Source: Ailanthus altissimus (Eukaryota > Streptophyta > Magnoliopsida > Sapindales > Simaroubaceae). Taken from it: a stretch of DNA of 64,000 bases. Position numbers and translations under genes: made by a program. A model generated the notes under the pieces. It had not been told where the DNA came from, did not search any database, and saw only the letters and a list, made by a program, of their open reading frames with translations. The stretch lies in NCBI GenBank assembly GCA_946807835.1, contig OX327686.1:10354001-10418000 (forward strand), in the 5' to 3' direction. Position 1 is the first letter of the stretch. Every line of letters starts with the position of its first letter. Shown here piece by piece: positions 20,616 to 34,442 of the stretch.

Positions 20616-23600
20616 TCATGCTCTAAGCAAGAGCTCATATACATTACTACTGTTATCCCCGCTAACACGCTTCAGTATTTCAAAACTCTTACGACTCCCT
20701 AAAAGATCAATTCTTTTGAAAATAACATAACCACACTCTGCTGTCTCTTTACTGCTGTACACTGCTCGTAGCCGGTCAGCATGCCTGGAGTCTGTGTGGA
20801 TTGCAGATTCCACCTCATGAGCTGACATGTTCTCCTGAAGACATGCAATTTTTAGATCTACAGCCTTAAACCCACTTCTACAGTATGTTTACATCAAAGA
20901 ATGTCATGACTATTCTATAGTAGACATAAACAATGCACCAAGACTTGCAATGAAGGCGAGTCAAGTCCTGGAAAAGAGTACGCAAAACCACAAAACAAGT
21001 ATCTATATACATGTCTGAACATGTTCGTGTGTGAGTGCACACACACAGGAAGGAATGTTTTGAAATCATACCTGATAAAATTGGTAGATATAATCTAACA
21101 CCTGCATACATGTGAAGCCATTATCGCTGAAATATGTTCGTGATGTAGGCCCCATCTCAGCAAACCGGTCAATAGGAAACAGAATGGTAAGAAAGTGGTT
21201 TTCAAATATCAACTCGCTTTTTTCACTGTAGAAACCTCACAAAAAAAATGTAGTGAGATAAAGCACTTCCACTGTATCAGAAACAATGCTAAAATAAAAT
21301 TTTGGACATATAGTTACTCATTACAGGTTTTCACATATTAGACAATGAAATATAGGGCTAACCCTCAGCTATCCACCAAATATCTAGCAGCAAACCTTTC
21401 TGTGAGCAGTCGGGTTAAGTTTGCAAATGAAGCCTCTGAATCCCTGCCATCCTCTTTTGCATCAAAGAATACAGATGAATGATGTTCACTAGCATCTTCA
21501 CCACTAAAAGAGTCCGTGTATATAGAAGCAGTTGAAGTTGGTTCAGATATTGACCAGCATATTGAATCCAGAAGGCTGCTTGGGGTTAATGGACGGATTG
21601 GGGTTTGACAAGTCTGTAATAAAGAACAGAATGCACAAATAGTGCTATGATTCAAATTTAACATTAAGTAACGATTTTAGCAATGAAGTCTTCACCCCCG
21701 CTCCCCCACCCCCACCCCCACCCCCCCACACCCTTTTTACAAATGCCTACCTTTTCAGCACTACATGCAAGTGAATTGCACTAACACCTAATGTACTCAA
21801 ATTAATATAAACAGAAGGTCCTAAATTTAATCCAAGCAAATCTATAAAGTCATAATCACGGCCACTGAAGTTGATATGAGGCAAGAAGACAAGGGAAGAC
21901 TCTTCTGAAAGCATAAAGACAAAATGTGGAATCAAGCATGCAGTGCGGAAAACCTTGCTGACAGTTTAATATGATCAATTACTTGCCTGCATACGACGAC
22001 CACGGCGATTCCTAACCCCAATTTTAGCCAAATTTACAAACTGCTGCCTTTCTTCATGGCTTACTTTACTTTGACAGCACTGGGCATCTTGAGGGGAATT
22101 CCCTTCAATAATTTCCTTAGAAAACAAATCAGGGGGTTGGGGTGTCAATATTAATAATAGTTGAGGGGAAAAAACAGAAAGAAATAATTCGAAAACAAAT
22201 ATAGATGTGGGAAGTGAAAATGTAATGAGTACCAAATACAGTATTTTCAAACAACTAAATCTTCCAAGAAAGACTAGGATTGAGCTGTATTAAGTTAAAT
22301 ATTTACACTGGTGAAAACTGAAGTAAACTTGATTGACAATATCCCATTTCACTGCTCAGAAGAAGCAACTTATAACCAAACCTTTTAATATTTCAACTGC
22401 GTCATTTATCTTGAAAGTGCATTGGAATAATCAGCATCTCTTATTTATTTCTTGGTCAGAAATGGCATCTCAAAAGTCTGAAAGAAATATATCCATAAGT
22501 ACCTCTCTTGCAATGCCATTTTGAAGATTTTCGAGCCTCATTCCAACCTGCCTGGCCAAATCAGCTGACATGTGAACCAGCCTCTGCACATACTTCTCCT
22601 TTGCCGTTTTCAGAACCCAGGCTGGCTGAGGCATACCACATTGGAAATGAATTTTATATGATAAAAGCAACAAAACAAATCAGTTCTAAATACAGTTATT
22701 TGTACAAATGCCTTTCATAAAACAAATTTCTGTTGGGGGAGTAGCACTTTAGCCCATGAAAATCAGGATGTTCATTTGTACAAATCTTAAGGAAATGCTC
22801 AAGCACTGACCGTGATGAGATTGTTAGAGTGGCCAAAATATTTTTGGACAGAATTCTCTTCACATACTACATGACTTGCACTGCAACCAACAAACCATCG
22901 ATTTATGACTCTAGCACCTTCTCTAGCAGCTGCCTCAAAAACCTACCAAACATATTAAATCTTCTCAGAAAAACTACCAAAACTTCTTTAAATGAAAACA
23001 AATTACTCAAAAAGAAATTTCAAAATTCCACCTTATTTCTCATTTCTTCTGAAATGTCTGAATCAATATACAATGAGTGGCCAGACAGAGTTGAATTCGT
23101 ACTTCTATTAGAGTCTCTTCCAGAATATTGTAAATGTGGTCTGGTACTCATGTCCAGTTGCTTAGCTTCATAAATACCAGCAGGAAGACATGAATTTTCT
23201 TTATCAGCAAATTGAACAAGCCTATTCAACTTGTCCAAGTGAATACCATGTTCATCAATACTCTTGACAGCGTAGAGTGATTCACTCAACCTCACTGCAA
23301 AAAATGAGGTGAATTAGATTTCAGATGCTAAGCAAATAACACATCTTCTTATAGCTTCCTTCAAAATAAAAAGGTTCTGTATGCATTAGACAATTCTTAA
23401 AACAAAATTCTGAATACTTAAATTATGAAAGGAAAATGACCATCCCTTAAACAAAGTAAAGGAAGCCCACTGAAACCACATTCCTCCACAATAAGTGTAA
23501 GCACTGAAACTTAAAAGTATACAAACAGCAGCAAAAAATTGTTTTCAATAACTGACTAAGGTCATTATCATCTGGTAATTTGTGCCCATATCCAAATCCG

Positions 23601-25154
23601 TAGTCTGCAACTTCAAATGCTTCACAAGTACTACTTAAGGTAATTATCTTCTGAGAATTTGTGCCTGCATCCAAATCCTGTAATCTACAACTTTAAATGT
23701 TTTACAAATATTGATCAAATTAATCCTTCGATAGTTTCATTGACTATCAACATAGGGACTGGAATACCAAAGGGCACCTGCACAAATATAAGAGTAGTCT
23801 GCCAAAGTTTCATACACAAAACAATGGTATAGAAAGATTAAATCTAAATAAAGCAAGCAAAAAAATCTCAACAAACTCAATAAAAAAATCAAGTGGCTGA
23901 CTCTTACCATTCCTTCTGACACTATCCACAAACCATCCAAGCGTAACAATAAAGAGACCATTTCTTGATCCATGTTTTAAAGCATGCTCAAACTTACGTC
24001 CACCAAAGCTGTAAAAAGTGTTAAGAATTGATGCCAGTATCACAAAGTAAAAATGTTTTACATATTAGACTAATATCCTTGGTCATAAGTACAACAAGGT
24101 CATTCAAGGCTTTGTTTAGAAGAATTACTTTCTCTTTATAATCCAATCAAAGATGAATAAATTTTTGTTCCCACATAAAACCATGGAACTTGTACAGTGA
24201 TGGTAAATAGAGAGCTCAAAATATCATACTATACCTTTTTTTTCCATTTATGATAATAGTAACATCTTAAAATATGAAAAATTATAATGGAAAAAGAATG
24301 AAAATAAAGGATATCTGGACCACCAAATGGGTACATTGAGGATGCAAATCAGGGCTGTACTGGCCACCCAATCTCTCAGTCGCTTCCATGACCTGTTTCC
24401 TTGCTTCTGCCAAAACAAGAAGCACATATATGAATAGCGTACGCTCAACGACTAGAATGAGAGTAATGCTAAGCAAATATACAAGAAGCATGCTATCATA
24501 GTACGTGAATTACATCTAAGAGAATAGCTAAACTACATACAATGCCACCTGTAAAAAATCTTTTCAAATCTCATAATTATTTAACTTTCTTTTGCTATCT
24601 CAACTTAATCATTCCGAAGTTATAATCACAGAGCAAGTAAGAAAACATCATCACAAGGGGATGCACTTGCCAAATACGAATTATCTGACTGCTAAGATTT
24701 TTTTTTTTTAATCCATGTCTTGAAAAATTGGTTTTCTGGTACCACGGTGACAGAGATATACAATTAAATGAAAGCAGTAAAAGTCACATGTCAAGCACAA
24801 TTCAAGAACAACAAAAGAGATATTGGAACACCCACTTAAAGCCCATTTAGAAACCAAAACCAACAAGTTTTTTCCTTTTCCTTTTCCTGAGAAGAAAAAA
24901 CGTGAAGTAATTAACAAGTGCATACCTTTGGATAGGCCAGTGACACATATTACAAGTCCAGAGAAGGGAGCGTTAGTTGGAAGCACCAACTCAGAGGCAA
25001 CAGAGGATGAAGAAGCAGGAGACATTGCTTCAAGAGATTGCACCGCTCTTAATGACGGCACTGAACCAACAAACAACCTGGAACATCCCTTGCTGTTTAT
25101 CACTTCAACTCTACCACCACCACCAACACCAACACCCCCCATAATTTCTGTCAC
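20616..25154 (-). CDS. Two-BRCT-domain protein (TopBP1-like), ten exons
   Basis: Join of 25,154-24,926, 24,406-24,315, 24,010-23,908, 23,294-23,032, 22,942-22,811, 22,625-22,503, 22,115-21,987, 21,613-21,396, 21,225-21,072 and 20,834-20,616. The sum is 1,662 nt: 553 residues plus TGA, open throughout. BRCT1 spans about residues 63-141 (PFSGLVICVTGLSK, then GWFVDSV with the conserved Trp). BRCT2 spans about 210-300 (RVINRWFVGCSASHVV, PAWVLKTAKE). Residues 300-553 hold a basic RNRRGRRM stretch, an acidic Ser-rich linker and a conserved-looking tail without a domain I can name. BRCT domains bind phosphorylated partners; tandem forms act in nuclear DNA-damage and replication-checkpoint complexes, so that role is inferred. 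Intron 2 is AT-AC and intron 7 is GC-AG. The start is the first ATG of the only open frame in exon 1. The exact plant orthologue is not certain. Confidence 0.9.
21614..21986 (-). other. GC-AG intron with G-rich tract
   Basis: Intron 7 of the BRCT gene uses CAG/GCAAGT as donor (21,987-21,981) and an ordinary TTACAG acceptor (21,614-21,619). GC-AG introns usually have a donor otherwise close to consensus, as here. The join gives RRGRRMQ-TCQTPIRP in frame. Confidence 0.88.
21693..21733 (-). other. Potential G-quadruplex tract
   Basis: The + strand is a C-rich run, so the transcribed (-) sense strand has at least five runs of four or more G separated by one to three bases, more than enough for an intramolecular quadruplex. 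It lies in the middle of the GC-AG intron 7 of the BRCT gene. Confidence 0.75.
24011..24314 (-). other. U12-type AT-AC intron
   Basis: Intron 2 of the BRCT gene begins ATATCCTTT (24,314-24,306 on the - strand), an exact match to the U12 5' splice-site consensus, and ends AC (24,012-24,011). TTCTTAAC (24,027-24,020), one base from the U12 branch consensus TTCCTTAAC, lies about 10 nt before the 3' end. Splicing here keeps the frame (CTHLVVQ joined to SFGGRKF) inside BRCT1. No GT-AG alternative preserves the domain. Confidence 0.93.
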
Positions 25155-28100
25155 CTGCTAAAGCATTCCCATTTTGATCCAGAGACAGCAAACACTAAAA
25201 TCATATAAACAACACGCGGGAAGATTTATTTTTATTGTTTTTTTTCTTAAAAATTATTCTTTTGTGGGAAGTGAAGACAGAAGAAGAGAAGCCTTGTAAC
25301 AGAGTTGAAAATGAAACCAAAAGGAACTGGGAATGGTCAGTCAAATGTTGAAAACAAACAAGTTATAGACTTTTAATCAAGTACCCAAAAAACAAAAAAA
25401 AGAACAGCAGCACGAAAATGAATCTTGTGGGCAAAGAAGAGGAATTAGAGGGGGTAAAAAGTAACAAAATGAGAACTTTGAGCGATCAAAAGACTAAACT
25501 ATCTGTTGTGTCGTCTATCTTTGGCTGAATATTTACAACAAATAAAGGCCTTTTTTTTCAGGAAAAAGAAAGTACGAAATTTTTAGAACAGAGTGCTCTG
25601 TGAAATGAGTGAGTGGAGTGGAGTCCTTTGTTTGGCTTTGGCCTTTGGGTTGCTTTTGGAATTTCTTTTATTGGGTTCAAAACGTAGAAACGGGAATCGT
25701 TACGCTTTCAAACTTTCAATTGAGCAAAGCGATGGCAGCAGGCCTGGCAGGGGAAGTTTTTTGTTTTGCTTTCGCTTTTCTTTTTCTTTTTCTTTTCTTG
25801 GGAGTGGCGTGGATTTCGAGATCGGCTTATGAATTTGTAATAATTACGAGTTTACCACGGGCAGAGGTGGAGGTCGAGACCCTAGCAAGTATTGTTTTTG
25901 TGCAAATTCAGTGTTTTAGCTTTGAGTGGTAATATTCTTCTCTTATCCTTCAAATATGGATTGGCTTAAATTGTGATTATTATCGTATGATTATGACTAC
26001 CCACCATTTGATTACAATAATTATGAGCCTTAGCTTTCATTCTTCCTTTTTTGTTCTAGCACTGATATTGTTTGTTATAAAAAAGATCAAATGTGTTGTC
26101 GGGCGTTCTCTCAAATTGCACACTCACATAATTTTTAAGATTATATTTAAGAGTAATACTAAATATTTTAAAATGTAATATATTAAATAATTATTGAGTG
26201 GTTAAATATTATAAATTTTAAAATTTTTTATTATATTTAATAATTATTTAACATATTATTTTATATAATTTAAAACACCCAATTTTACCTTATATTTAAT
26301 TGATATTTTCTATGATTCTATGTAAATGTGTTAATTTAGTTGCATTGACAACCACTACTTGTTCTATCATTTATTAAACTTTAGTAAACCTGACAGAATA
26401 AAGCCTTCATCAGAGTCTTTTTAAATTGGATTGATTGGTATGTAATGTAATAAAGTTTGAAAGAACATATGATGATGCATATTGAAGAAGTTAAATTGTT
26501 AGGCAGCAGTAAACAAGGCATTAGTGTGTGTGAAATGTGTGTATGGTTTCAACTTTCAAATTAGCGTTTATTTTAATATTTTTATGGTCCATCCATGCCC
26601 TGGGCCTCACTTAAACTAATGTGGGTAATACGAGAGAAACGTGTGGACGTAAGTGTCATTTTATCAAACAGTTGGAGGTCATTTTCCGTGACACCCATTG
26701 GGTCACATTACAAAGTTGACTATAAGAAAGGTGATGGGCACAACTTTAATTTCATGACACGTATTATTTTGATTTTTTATATCATCGATTTTAACTCTTG
26801 TGAGTTAAGCAAGACAGGAAGGAGACTTATCAAGCACACAAGTACCAGCACAAAAGTGCTTTTTAAAATATTATCTTATTGCAACTTACAGCCAAATGCT
26901 ATGGGTTGGGTTGGAATTGGGCGATCTCAATATGGTCTTAATTTAACTGGGGTTTGGAAAAAAGGGCACTGATTATGGATCATCTGATTCTGATAATTCT
27001 ATTCAATGAAGATTTCTGAAATCAGAACACCAAGTGGTGCCAGTGAAATTTCTGACAGTGCAATTGATAAGAAAAAAGAAGCAATTCCCAAATGCAACGC
27101 ATCATATCATTTACAGAAGTTACAGATGAAACACAGAAGTTAGTCTTCCAACCAATGATCACAATTTCCAATTCAATTGTTTGATTCTTTCAATTTAAAA
27201 GAGGTGGGTCCATGATGTTTGATTTCTTTCTTCTCCACCCATCCACTACCTGCAGATTTTCATTCAAAGTTATGATGATTTCCAGATAAAATTTAAGCAA
27301 AGTTTGTCTGTTTGTTCATATTTCCAGCAAAAAAAAAGGAAAATTTTGCCTATAGCTCACAATTTCTCTTAATGCAAGTGCATACATCTGATTTGTTGGA
27401 TATAGAAGGAAATTTATTAAGATATGATAAATCTTTTAAAGTTTTTGTTTTTTTTACATATTAAATATGTGATTAGGCTAGCCCAGAAAGTTTAATTTCA
27501 GCAACTAGTGGATTTATTTATTCATATTCTTGTATTAAGGTTAAAGAAACTATAAGTGCATACATGAATGATACACGATCTTATTAGGATCACGTCACGC
27601 TCACCAAACACGGACCTAAACTTCAGCACAAAGCTTGTTGTTGTGGGATCAGTCAACGGCTAAACGAGAGGACCTAAAAATAAATAAATAAAAGAAAGCA
27701 AGAAGAAGAAGAAGAATACACTTAATCCCAGAGCCAGAGGAGAGGGACGTAAATAAAGAATTCTTTTTGAACGGAACAGAATGGAGTTAGAAAAAGGGAG
27801 GAAGGGAGACAGTCAATGGAACTGTCTTTATCAAAATAACGTCAGCAACAGACTCAATGCACAAAGAATCATCATTCAAAAACAAATTATGCCACATTCA
27901 GCAATCGCAATTAGTTGGATCAAGAAGCAAAACCTTCACCGCACAGCATTTTTTAAAAAAGTTCGGGGGCAACTTTGGGTGGTGTGAGTGTGACATCAAT
28001 ATGTGGCCAAATAAAATTATCAACATTAAATGTATTTGACAAACTTTTTATGGATGTCTTGGTCTTGCTAAAAAAAAATTGCTTCTATTCTTCATAAATC

Positions 28101-28319
28101 TTGGTTTCGAGTAATCTACCGTGGTGTACGATTGATTAAATTATGACCAAACTCTCTTGTATTAAAAATAATTTGATAAAATTTGAAGTTGATTTTTTAT
28201 AAATTTATTATATAAAATTAAAATTCACAATAAATTTGGTACGAATATAAATTTGGTGAAAAATTCGTAAATACTCGCATTAAAAGGTTTAGATTTGATT
28301 TAACGTTACTCATACCATT
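25155..28319. other. Upstream region of the BRCT gene and intergenic DNA
   Basis: 25,155-25,600 should hold the 5' UTR and promoter of the BRCT gene. 25,700-25,930 has a pyrimidine-rich stretch with short open frames on + that show no domain. 26,150-26,300 is AT-rich. 27,560-27,990 is GC-richer, with a GAA-type microsatellite (about 27,696-27,716), and looks like a gene 5' flank, but no coding continuation is seen after 28,000. Confidence 0.5.
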
Positions 28320-29590
28320 CAATAATAAATAAATAAAATTAATTCAAATAGATTAATAATTAAAATTAGAATTAAAATTAAAATATTTAATATTTAATGT
28401 AATTAAAATTAAATTTGAAATTTTAACATTTAATGTAATTGTAATTATAATTAAATATTTAATGTGATTGACATTAAAATTGAATTTGAAATTATAACAT
28501 TTAACACAATTAAAATTATAATTATAATTATAATATTTAATGTAAATAAATTAGAATTGAATTAAAATTAAAACATTTAACGTAATTGAAATTAAAAATG
28601 AAACTGAATTTGGAATGATAACATTTTATGTAATTGACATTGAAATTAAATTTGAAATTATAATATTTAACACATTTGAAATTGAAATTAAAATTAGAAT
28701 TATAATATTTAATGTAAATAAAATTGAAATTGAAATTAAAACATTTAATGTAATTGAAATTGAATTTGGAATTATAATATTTAAAGTAATTAAAATCGAA
28801 AGTGAATTTAAAATTATAATATTTAATGTAATTAAAATCAAAATTAGATTTGAAATTATAATATTTTAATGTAATTAAAAATAGAATTATAATATTTAAT
28901 GTAATTGATATTGAAATTGGAATTATAATTATAACATTTAACGTAATTGAAATCGAAATTAGATTTAGAGTTATGACATTTAACGTAATTGAAATCAAAA
29001 CTGAATTTAAAATTATGACATTTAACGTAATTAAAATCGAAATTATAATTAGATTTATTATATTTAATGTAATTGAAATAAAAATTAGATTTAAAATTAT
29101 AATATTTAACGTAATTGAAATCAAAATTGAATTTAAAATTATAATATTTAACTTAACTGAAATTAATGTTAGAATCAAAATTATAATATTTAACATAATT
29201 GAAATTGAAATTGAATTTTGAATTATAATATTTAACGTAATTGATATCAAAATTAGAATTAGAATTATAGTATTTAACGTAATTGAAATTAAAATTAGAT
29301 TTAAAATTATAATATTTAATGTAATTAAAATCGAAATTGGATTTGAAATTATAACATTTAACGTAATTAATATCGAAATTAAATTTGAAATTATAACATC
29401 TAAAGCAATTGAAAGAAAAATTTGAATTAAAAATAAAATATTTAATGTAATTAAAATTATAACATTTAACGTAATTAAAATCAAAATTAGATTTGAAATT
29501 ATAATATTTAATGTAATTAAAATTAAAATTTAAATCAAAATTATAACATTTAACGTAAATAAAATTAGAATTATAGTTAATATTATTTTA
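28320..29590. repeat. 42-bp AT-rich minisatellite
   Basis: About 30 degenerate tandem copies of a unit built around ATATTTAAYGTAATTGAAAT. In the better-kept part the AAYGTAATT word recurs at 28,940, 28,982, 29,024, 29,066 and 29,108, a strict 42-bp spacing. The flanking copies are shorter or more diverged. Because 42 is a multiple of three, long open frames arise on both strands (up to 315 codons on -, with a 14-residue Ile/Leu-rich repeat), but they are by-products of the repeat. Confidence 0.93.
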
Positions 29591-31534
29591 ATTACTATAT
29601 TTTATGAATTTTCATTTATATCAAGGTTATAATTTTGTTATTTTATTGTATTAATTCAAAACCCGCTTAAAATTTGTGGATAACTCATTGCAGGTTTGTT
29701 AATAAGTACATTCTCAATAGTATGAGTTTGGTAATGGAATTTTAAACCTGTAACGAGTTTAAAAATGATTTGGTATTTTATTTTTTAAATAATGCAAATA
29801 CAGGTTTAGGAGAATCCATCCCAAACCTAGTCCGCTGTCATCCTTATTCACACTTTTATAAATTTTATTAGTTAAATACTTGATTTTCAAATTATTTTAT
29901 CTTTGAAACATTTTTACATCTCTCTCTTACAAGTCATTCGAAATTTTGATGCAAAATATACTTTAAAATTAATTTAAATAGTTAAAAATGGATAAATTTA
30001 ATTGAAAACGGTCCAAAAAAAATACAAAATACAACAAAAAAGGGTTGAAGATGGCAAAAAATTTTAGGTTTTGTCCATCATTTTTGTTTTTGAATTTATT
30101 GCTTTTTATTATTTTTATATATATATTTAGATTGATTTACAAAATTTGTTTGTTCTCAATTTGTAAAATATTTTTTTAAATTTATTTGAACAATAATAAT
30201 CTTTTTTTTTATAGATTTTATGGTTCAAACAATGAAATAATGAATTTTTTAAATTATTTTATTATACAAATAATTTTATTCATATATTATATTTTTAACT
30301 AATAAAGATTAATCAAATATTTTTGTTATAAAATATTATTAATTAAAAAAAAGGCTATTTCTGATCATTTCCCAAAATAAAAAGCTCAGCTCTAAGTATC
30401 CTAATACAATAATACAATCAGAATTACTTCAAAATAGATCCAGCTGAAACAATTCATAGCAAAAATAAATGATGAAATAAAAAGAAGAAAAATAATTGAA
30501 CAAGCCTTCACTTGATATGCAAAGCAGAACCAAACAATCAAAATCGCAGCTACAATCCAAACAATCAATTAAATAATGAAAACTGCCCTAATGAATCCAA
30601 GGGAATGACCAACTTTGACTTAACAAAGTTCTAAAATAATTCAGTAATTTTAAATCAAATTTCAATAAGAAACACTAAAAATATTTACCCTTTTTTATTT
30701 TATTACGTAGTTTATTTTGATAATATAGCGTGCAAAATCAGTTCTGTAAACAATGCATTACCCTGAAACTTAGTTCTGAAATATGCAACTATTTCCAAGT
30801 CTTGATTATGCACTGAACATTTCGATTACGAGACCTTTCAAGGATTTGAACAGATTCTTTTTTATCCAAGCCCAGTCATCCAGTTAGCTGGGCTGATATT
30901 TACCATTGAATGGCACTCAATAAGATCCAACAACTAGTTGTCAAATCAAATAAAAAATAAACACTCACAGCCCAATTTTTAAATCAAAGAATTTATTCCA
31001 AGACCAAGTATATTACAAATAAATTTTAAGTACTTCTTGATCAAACCCTAATCCTAACCATAAATCAATGCCCACTCAACATTATAACTTTAGCAAGGGA
31101 TTAAATGAAAAATAATAAATTTAATACGAAATGGAAGAAAACAACCCAAGAAATATGAGATCGAACTCCAAATTAAAAGTCAATGATCGAAGGTTGGTTG
31201 GTCGTGATTTGCCACTTGCCATCACCATTGTATTGTGATTTGAGTGAAAGAAATAGAGAATGAGAGAAGAGAGAAGAGTAGCTACATATTATTTTTGATA
31301 ATTTATTTTTCATTAAATGGCACTGTATTTTTTAAATTTGTGACGACTAAAGTAGTTGTTACAAAGTCCGACACAAATAAAGCCTTTTTTTTTTGTAATG
31401 AACCTTCTATTTTTTTTAAAAATGAAACACTTTTAAATAATAAAAAATTAACTATATCATCTAACTTTTGTTTTGTGTGTATGTGTGTGCCGTGCAATTG
31501 AAAAAAGTGTACATTATTAAATAAATTAATAATA
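29591..31534. other. AT-rich intergenic DNA, no gene seen
   Basis: Poly-A/T-rich with no domain-bearing frame on either strand. 31,190-31,280 resembles the purine-rich leader seen near LTRs but has no matching partner in the window. Confidence 0.5.
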
Positions 31535-33468
31535 AATATATTATACATGTAACGCAACAGAATTCAAGCACACATTATATTATCTCATTACAGTAATGAG
31601 ATCGAGGACTCACCTTTATATTGTGTTTGTGAACAAATCTAGTTATAAACAATGTGAATTTTCTCAAATTAAACTGGTAGCTTTTCCTTTAAAATATTTG
31701 AAGCAACTCTTGCTTATTTTCAATTTGTGTCTCTCAAATTGTTTTAATGTCAAGGTTAACTCTTAACCTTTTAAAGCATAAGCAATGATTCCGCCTATAC
31801 TTCACTTTCTCTTAGCCATATTTATAGTTAACAATACCTTTTGATCATCCAATCACATGTCATCAATATAACAAGTGTTGGCGATAAAAAGGTAAATGAA
31901 TTACTTACTCAATTCATTTACCTCGGTGGCCAATTGTTGAGGCAATTGGTAGCTTAATTCACGCCATCTCTTACTTCACAAATTGAATTAAATTAAATTT
32001 GATTCTTTGATTACATTTCATAGCCAATAAAAGTGCAACAACTTGTACTTACTTTTGATTCATCCGATGAACACTAAATAAATGGCAATGCATTTGATTC
32101 ATCAAATGAAACAATTCCTTTAATTAATGGCTAAATGATAAATTAAAATAATAATTATTTCATTCACTTATCTACCAATGTTTAATTTAGTACGCATATA
32201 AATTATTAGCACAATTTGAGACATACACTAGATAGATTAAAATGTCAAATTGCACTTGACACAATTTTAGGTTTAATACTTAAAACTTAACTACTCCTCG
32301 AGAGACTCTGAAATAAATTCATATTTTCTGAAAACTTCTCGAATTGAACAATTCTATCTAGTGCGCTACCCACGTGCTCAACGAATACACTTCATATAGT
32401 GAGACTCCTTAGGTTCACACCCATTTTGTCTCACGAAATATTTCCATAAGTTCATAACCGATGCCTCCTCACACATGTTATGGATAATATAAAAATGGCG
32501 ATTTGAACAATACAGGTTGAGATTAATCCATATTCCTATAATCCTTCTATTATATATATCCTAAAAGAGCGGAGACATAGATCAACGCTGTCAAGTCCCC
32601 TACTACTCAACCATAAACTTATCTTCTCGATTGGTATTCCGATAAACAATATTCACAAATTTCTTTATAATATTTTTTATACCACGAGAAACTCTTTCTC
32701 GAAATTAATACTTATGGTCATAAGACTTCCTGGAATATAATTTTAGAGTATCTGGATATTTAACTCACCCATGTGAGTTGATGAATCTCATATCTACACT
32801 CACTAGACTCCATGAGCATTAGACCATATCTAGTGACATGCAACAGTTAGACCATGAAAAGTCTCTGACATGTATTAAACCTAAGTATGGTAGATCATTC
32901 ACAAACCCATCGCGGTGCTCAGGTTAAAGGATCATGAATACTAGTCAACTCGAGAAGATCCTCCACTGATAAATTTATGGCATATCTATTGGAGGTCTTT
33001 ATTAAGTTTTGTTCAGTATCCCATCCTTACTGAATACTTGTATATCTATACGAGCTTCTACTAAACTTATGGCCTACTAAGATTAACCATCTGGACGATC
33101 CAGATATAGATATACACTAATCTATATAAATGGGTTCCACTCGACAGACTGTGCGTCGCTGAAAATAGATCAGGAGCTTATAATTTGAGAACATACTTAC
33201 ACAATGATATTTTCTAGTAATGCTTGCAACTATTTGCAACTATGTTATTGTTAGTATATTCTCAGGTCTTTGTCCCATTTCAAATAAGGTTCTAACTCTT
33301 TAGACCTAATTTAAACTCCTTCAGATCAATATAATGTCTGAAATATTACAAGCATCTTACCTTATAAAAAATAATTAGCGATTTAATGAAGTATTTATTT
33401 ATTATATAAGTATAAAAATACAATACTCATACAAAATTTAGGATGACACATGATCACAAATCCTAACG
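31535..33468 (-). mobile_element. Relic LTR, family C, copy 1
   Basis: Similar along most of its length to 40,428-43,752 in the same orientation and to 47,811-49,891 in the reverse. The shared landmarks are a CAACGARTACACTT block (32,378) and the terminal AATCCTAAC at 33,460-33,467, the reverse complement of the family start TGTTAGGATT. It carries no coding region. The 31,535 boundary is approximate. Confidence 0.7.
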
Positions 33469-34430
33469 GCTTGAATATATATATCATATAGAATAATTAA
33501 ATCAATGAGTTAACACATTAAATAGAGTTTGAAACCTTCAAATTCTAAACAATAACGGGCTCATAGTTCTCTAATCAATTAAATTTAAATAAAAAAATTA
33601 AAATTTATATTTGGTAAAAGCACATTATGAATATCATTTTTTTTATAGAATTATTTGGAAAGTCATAAAGAAATTATTGTATTCATAAAAAAAAATATTT
33701 TCATATGTAATATAATTTTTACTATTAAAATTATAAATTTTTATGTTTAATATAACATTTAAATTGTTTTATAATTTTTATTTCTTTATTAAATTTTAAA
33801 AGTGATTAAATTTTTATTAAGTACTCTTAAAGTTTTAGATCTAGTATATCATTAAAAATGTTATGGCTTTTGGTTGCACATAACTTAATTATTTTTTAAA
33901 TAATATTTATATTTTAAAAATACAATTACTAATAAGAGCATTAACTAAAATTATATCATTAGATAAGCAATATATAAAATAAAATCAATGCACTTATAAT
34001 ACAAGCAACTGTAGGTTTATATCATAAATAAGGGTTTAAATATAATTATATATATATTTTTACACCCTATTGGTTTTAATCAATAAGAACAAAATAGTAA
34101 AAATAAACTAAAAAAATAATCACTTAATAAAAAATTTTAACTATAGGAGCAGGACAATAAGATGATAATATAAAAAAAATTAAAAGAATAAATAATAATA
34201 TGAATAATCACAGGGAGTTTATGATCATTTTCAATTATCGATCAAATTTAAATTTTACACAAATAATAAAAAATAATATGACATATATAGAAGGTTATGT
34301 CTCTATAAATAAAGAGACCACGATATTAAAAGATTATGAAAATTGCTTTAAAAAAAAAGAGAGAGATTATAGAAAGTGAAATAAATTATTCTAAGGTTTT
34401 ATAATAAAAGTGAACCCTTATATAATTTAG
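33469..34430. other. AT-rich spacer, no gene seen
   Basis: Only AT-rich low-complexity sequence is visible between the family C relic and copia element D. Confidence 0.5.
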
Positions 34431-34442
34431 TGATGAGATATT

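Noticed and set aside
25593..25932. Overlapping + frames upstream of the BRCT gene as a small membrane protein
   Set aside because: The hydrophobicity comes from a TTTTC-rich tract; the frames overlap each other and lie in the likely promoter of the BRCT gene.
26595..26972. A 125-codon + frame as a gene
   Set aside because: Its composition is like translated non-coding DNA, no domain is visible and it has no splice or promoter context.
28537..29484. A 315-codon open frame on the - strand
   Set aside because: It lies wholly in the 42-bp minisatellite; the protein is a simple 14-residue repeat created by the period, with comparable frames on the other strand.
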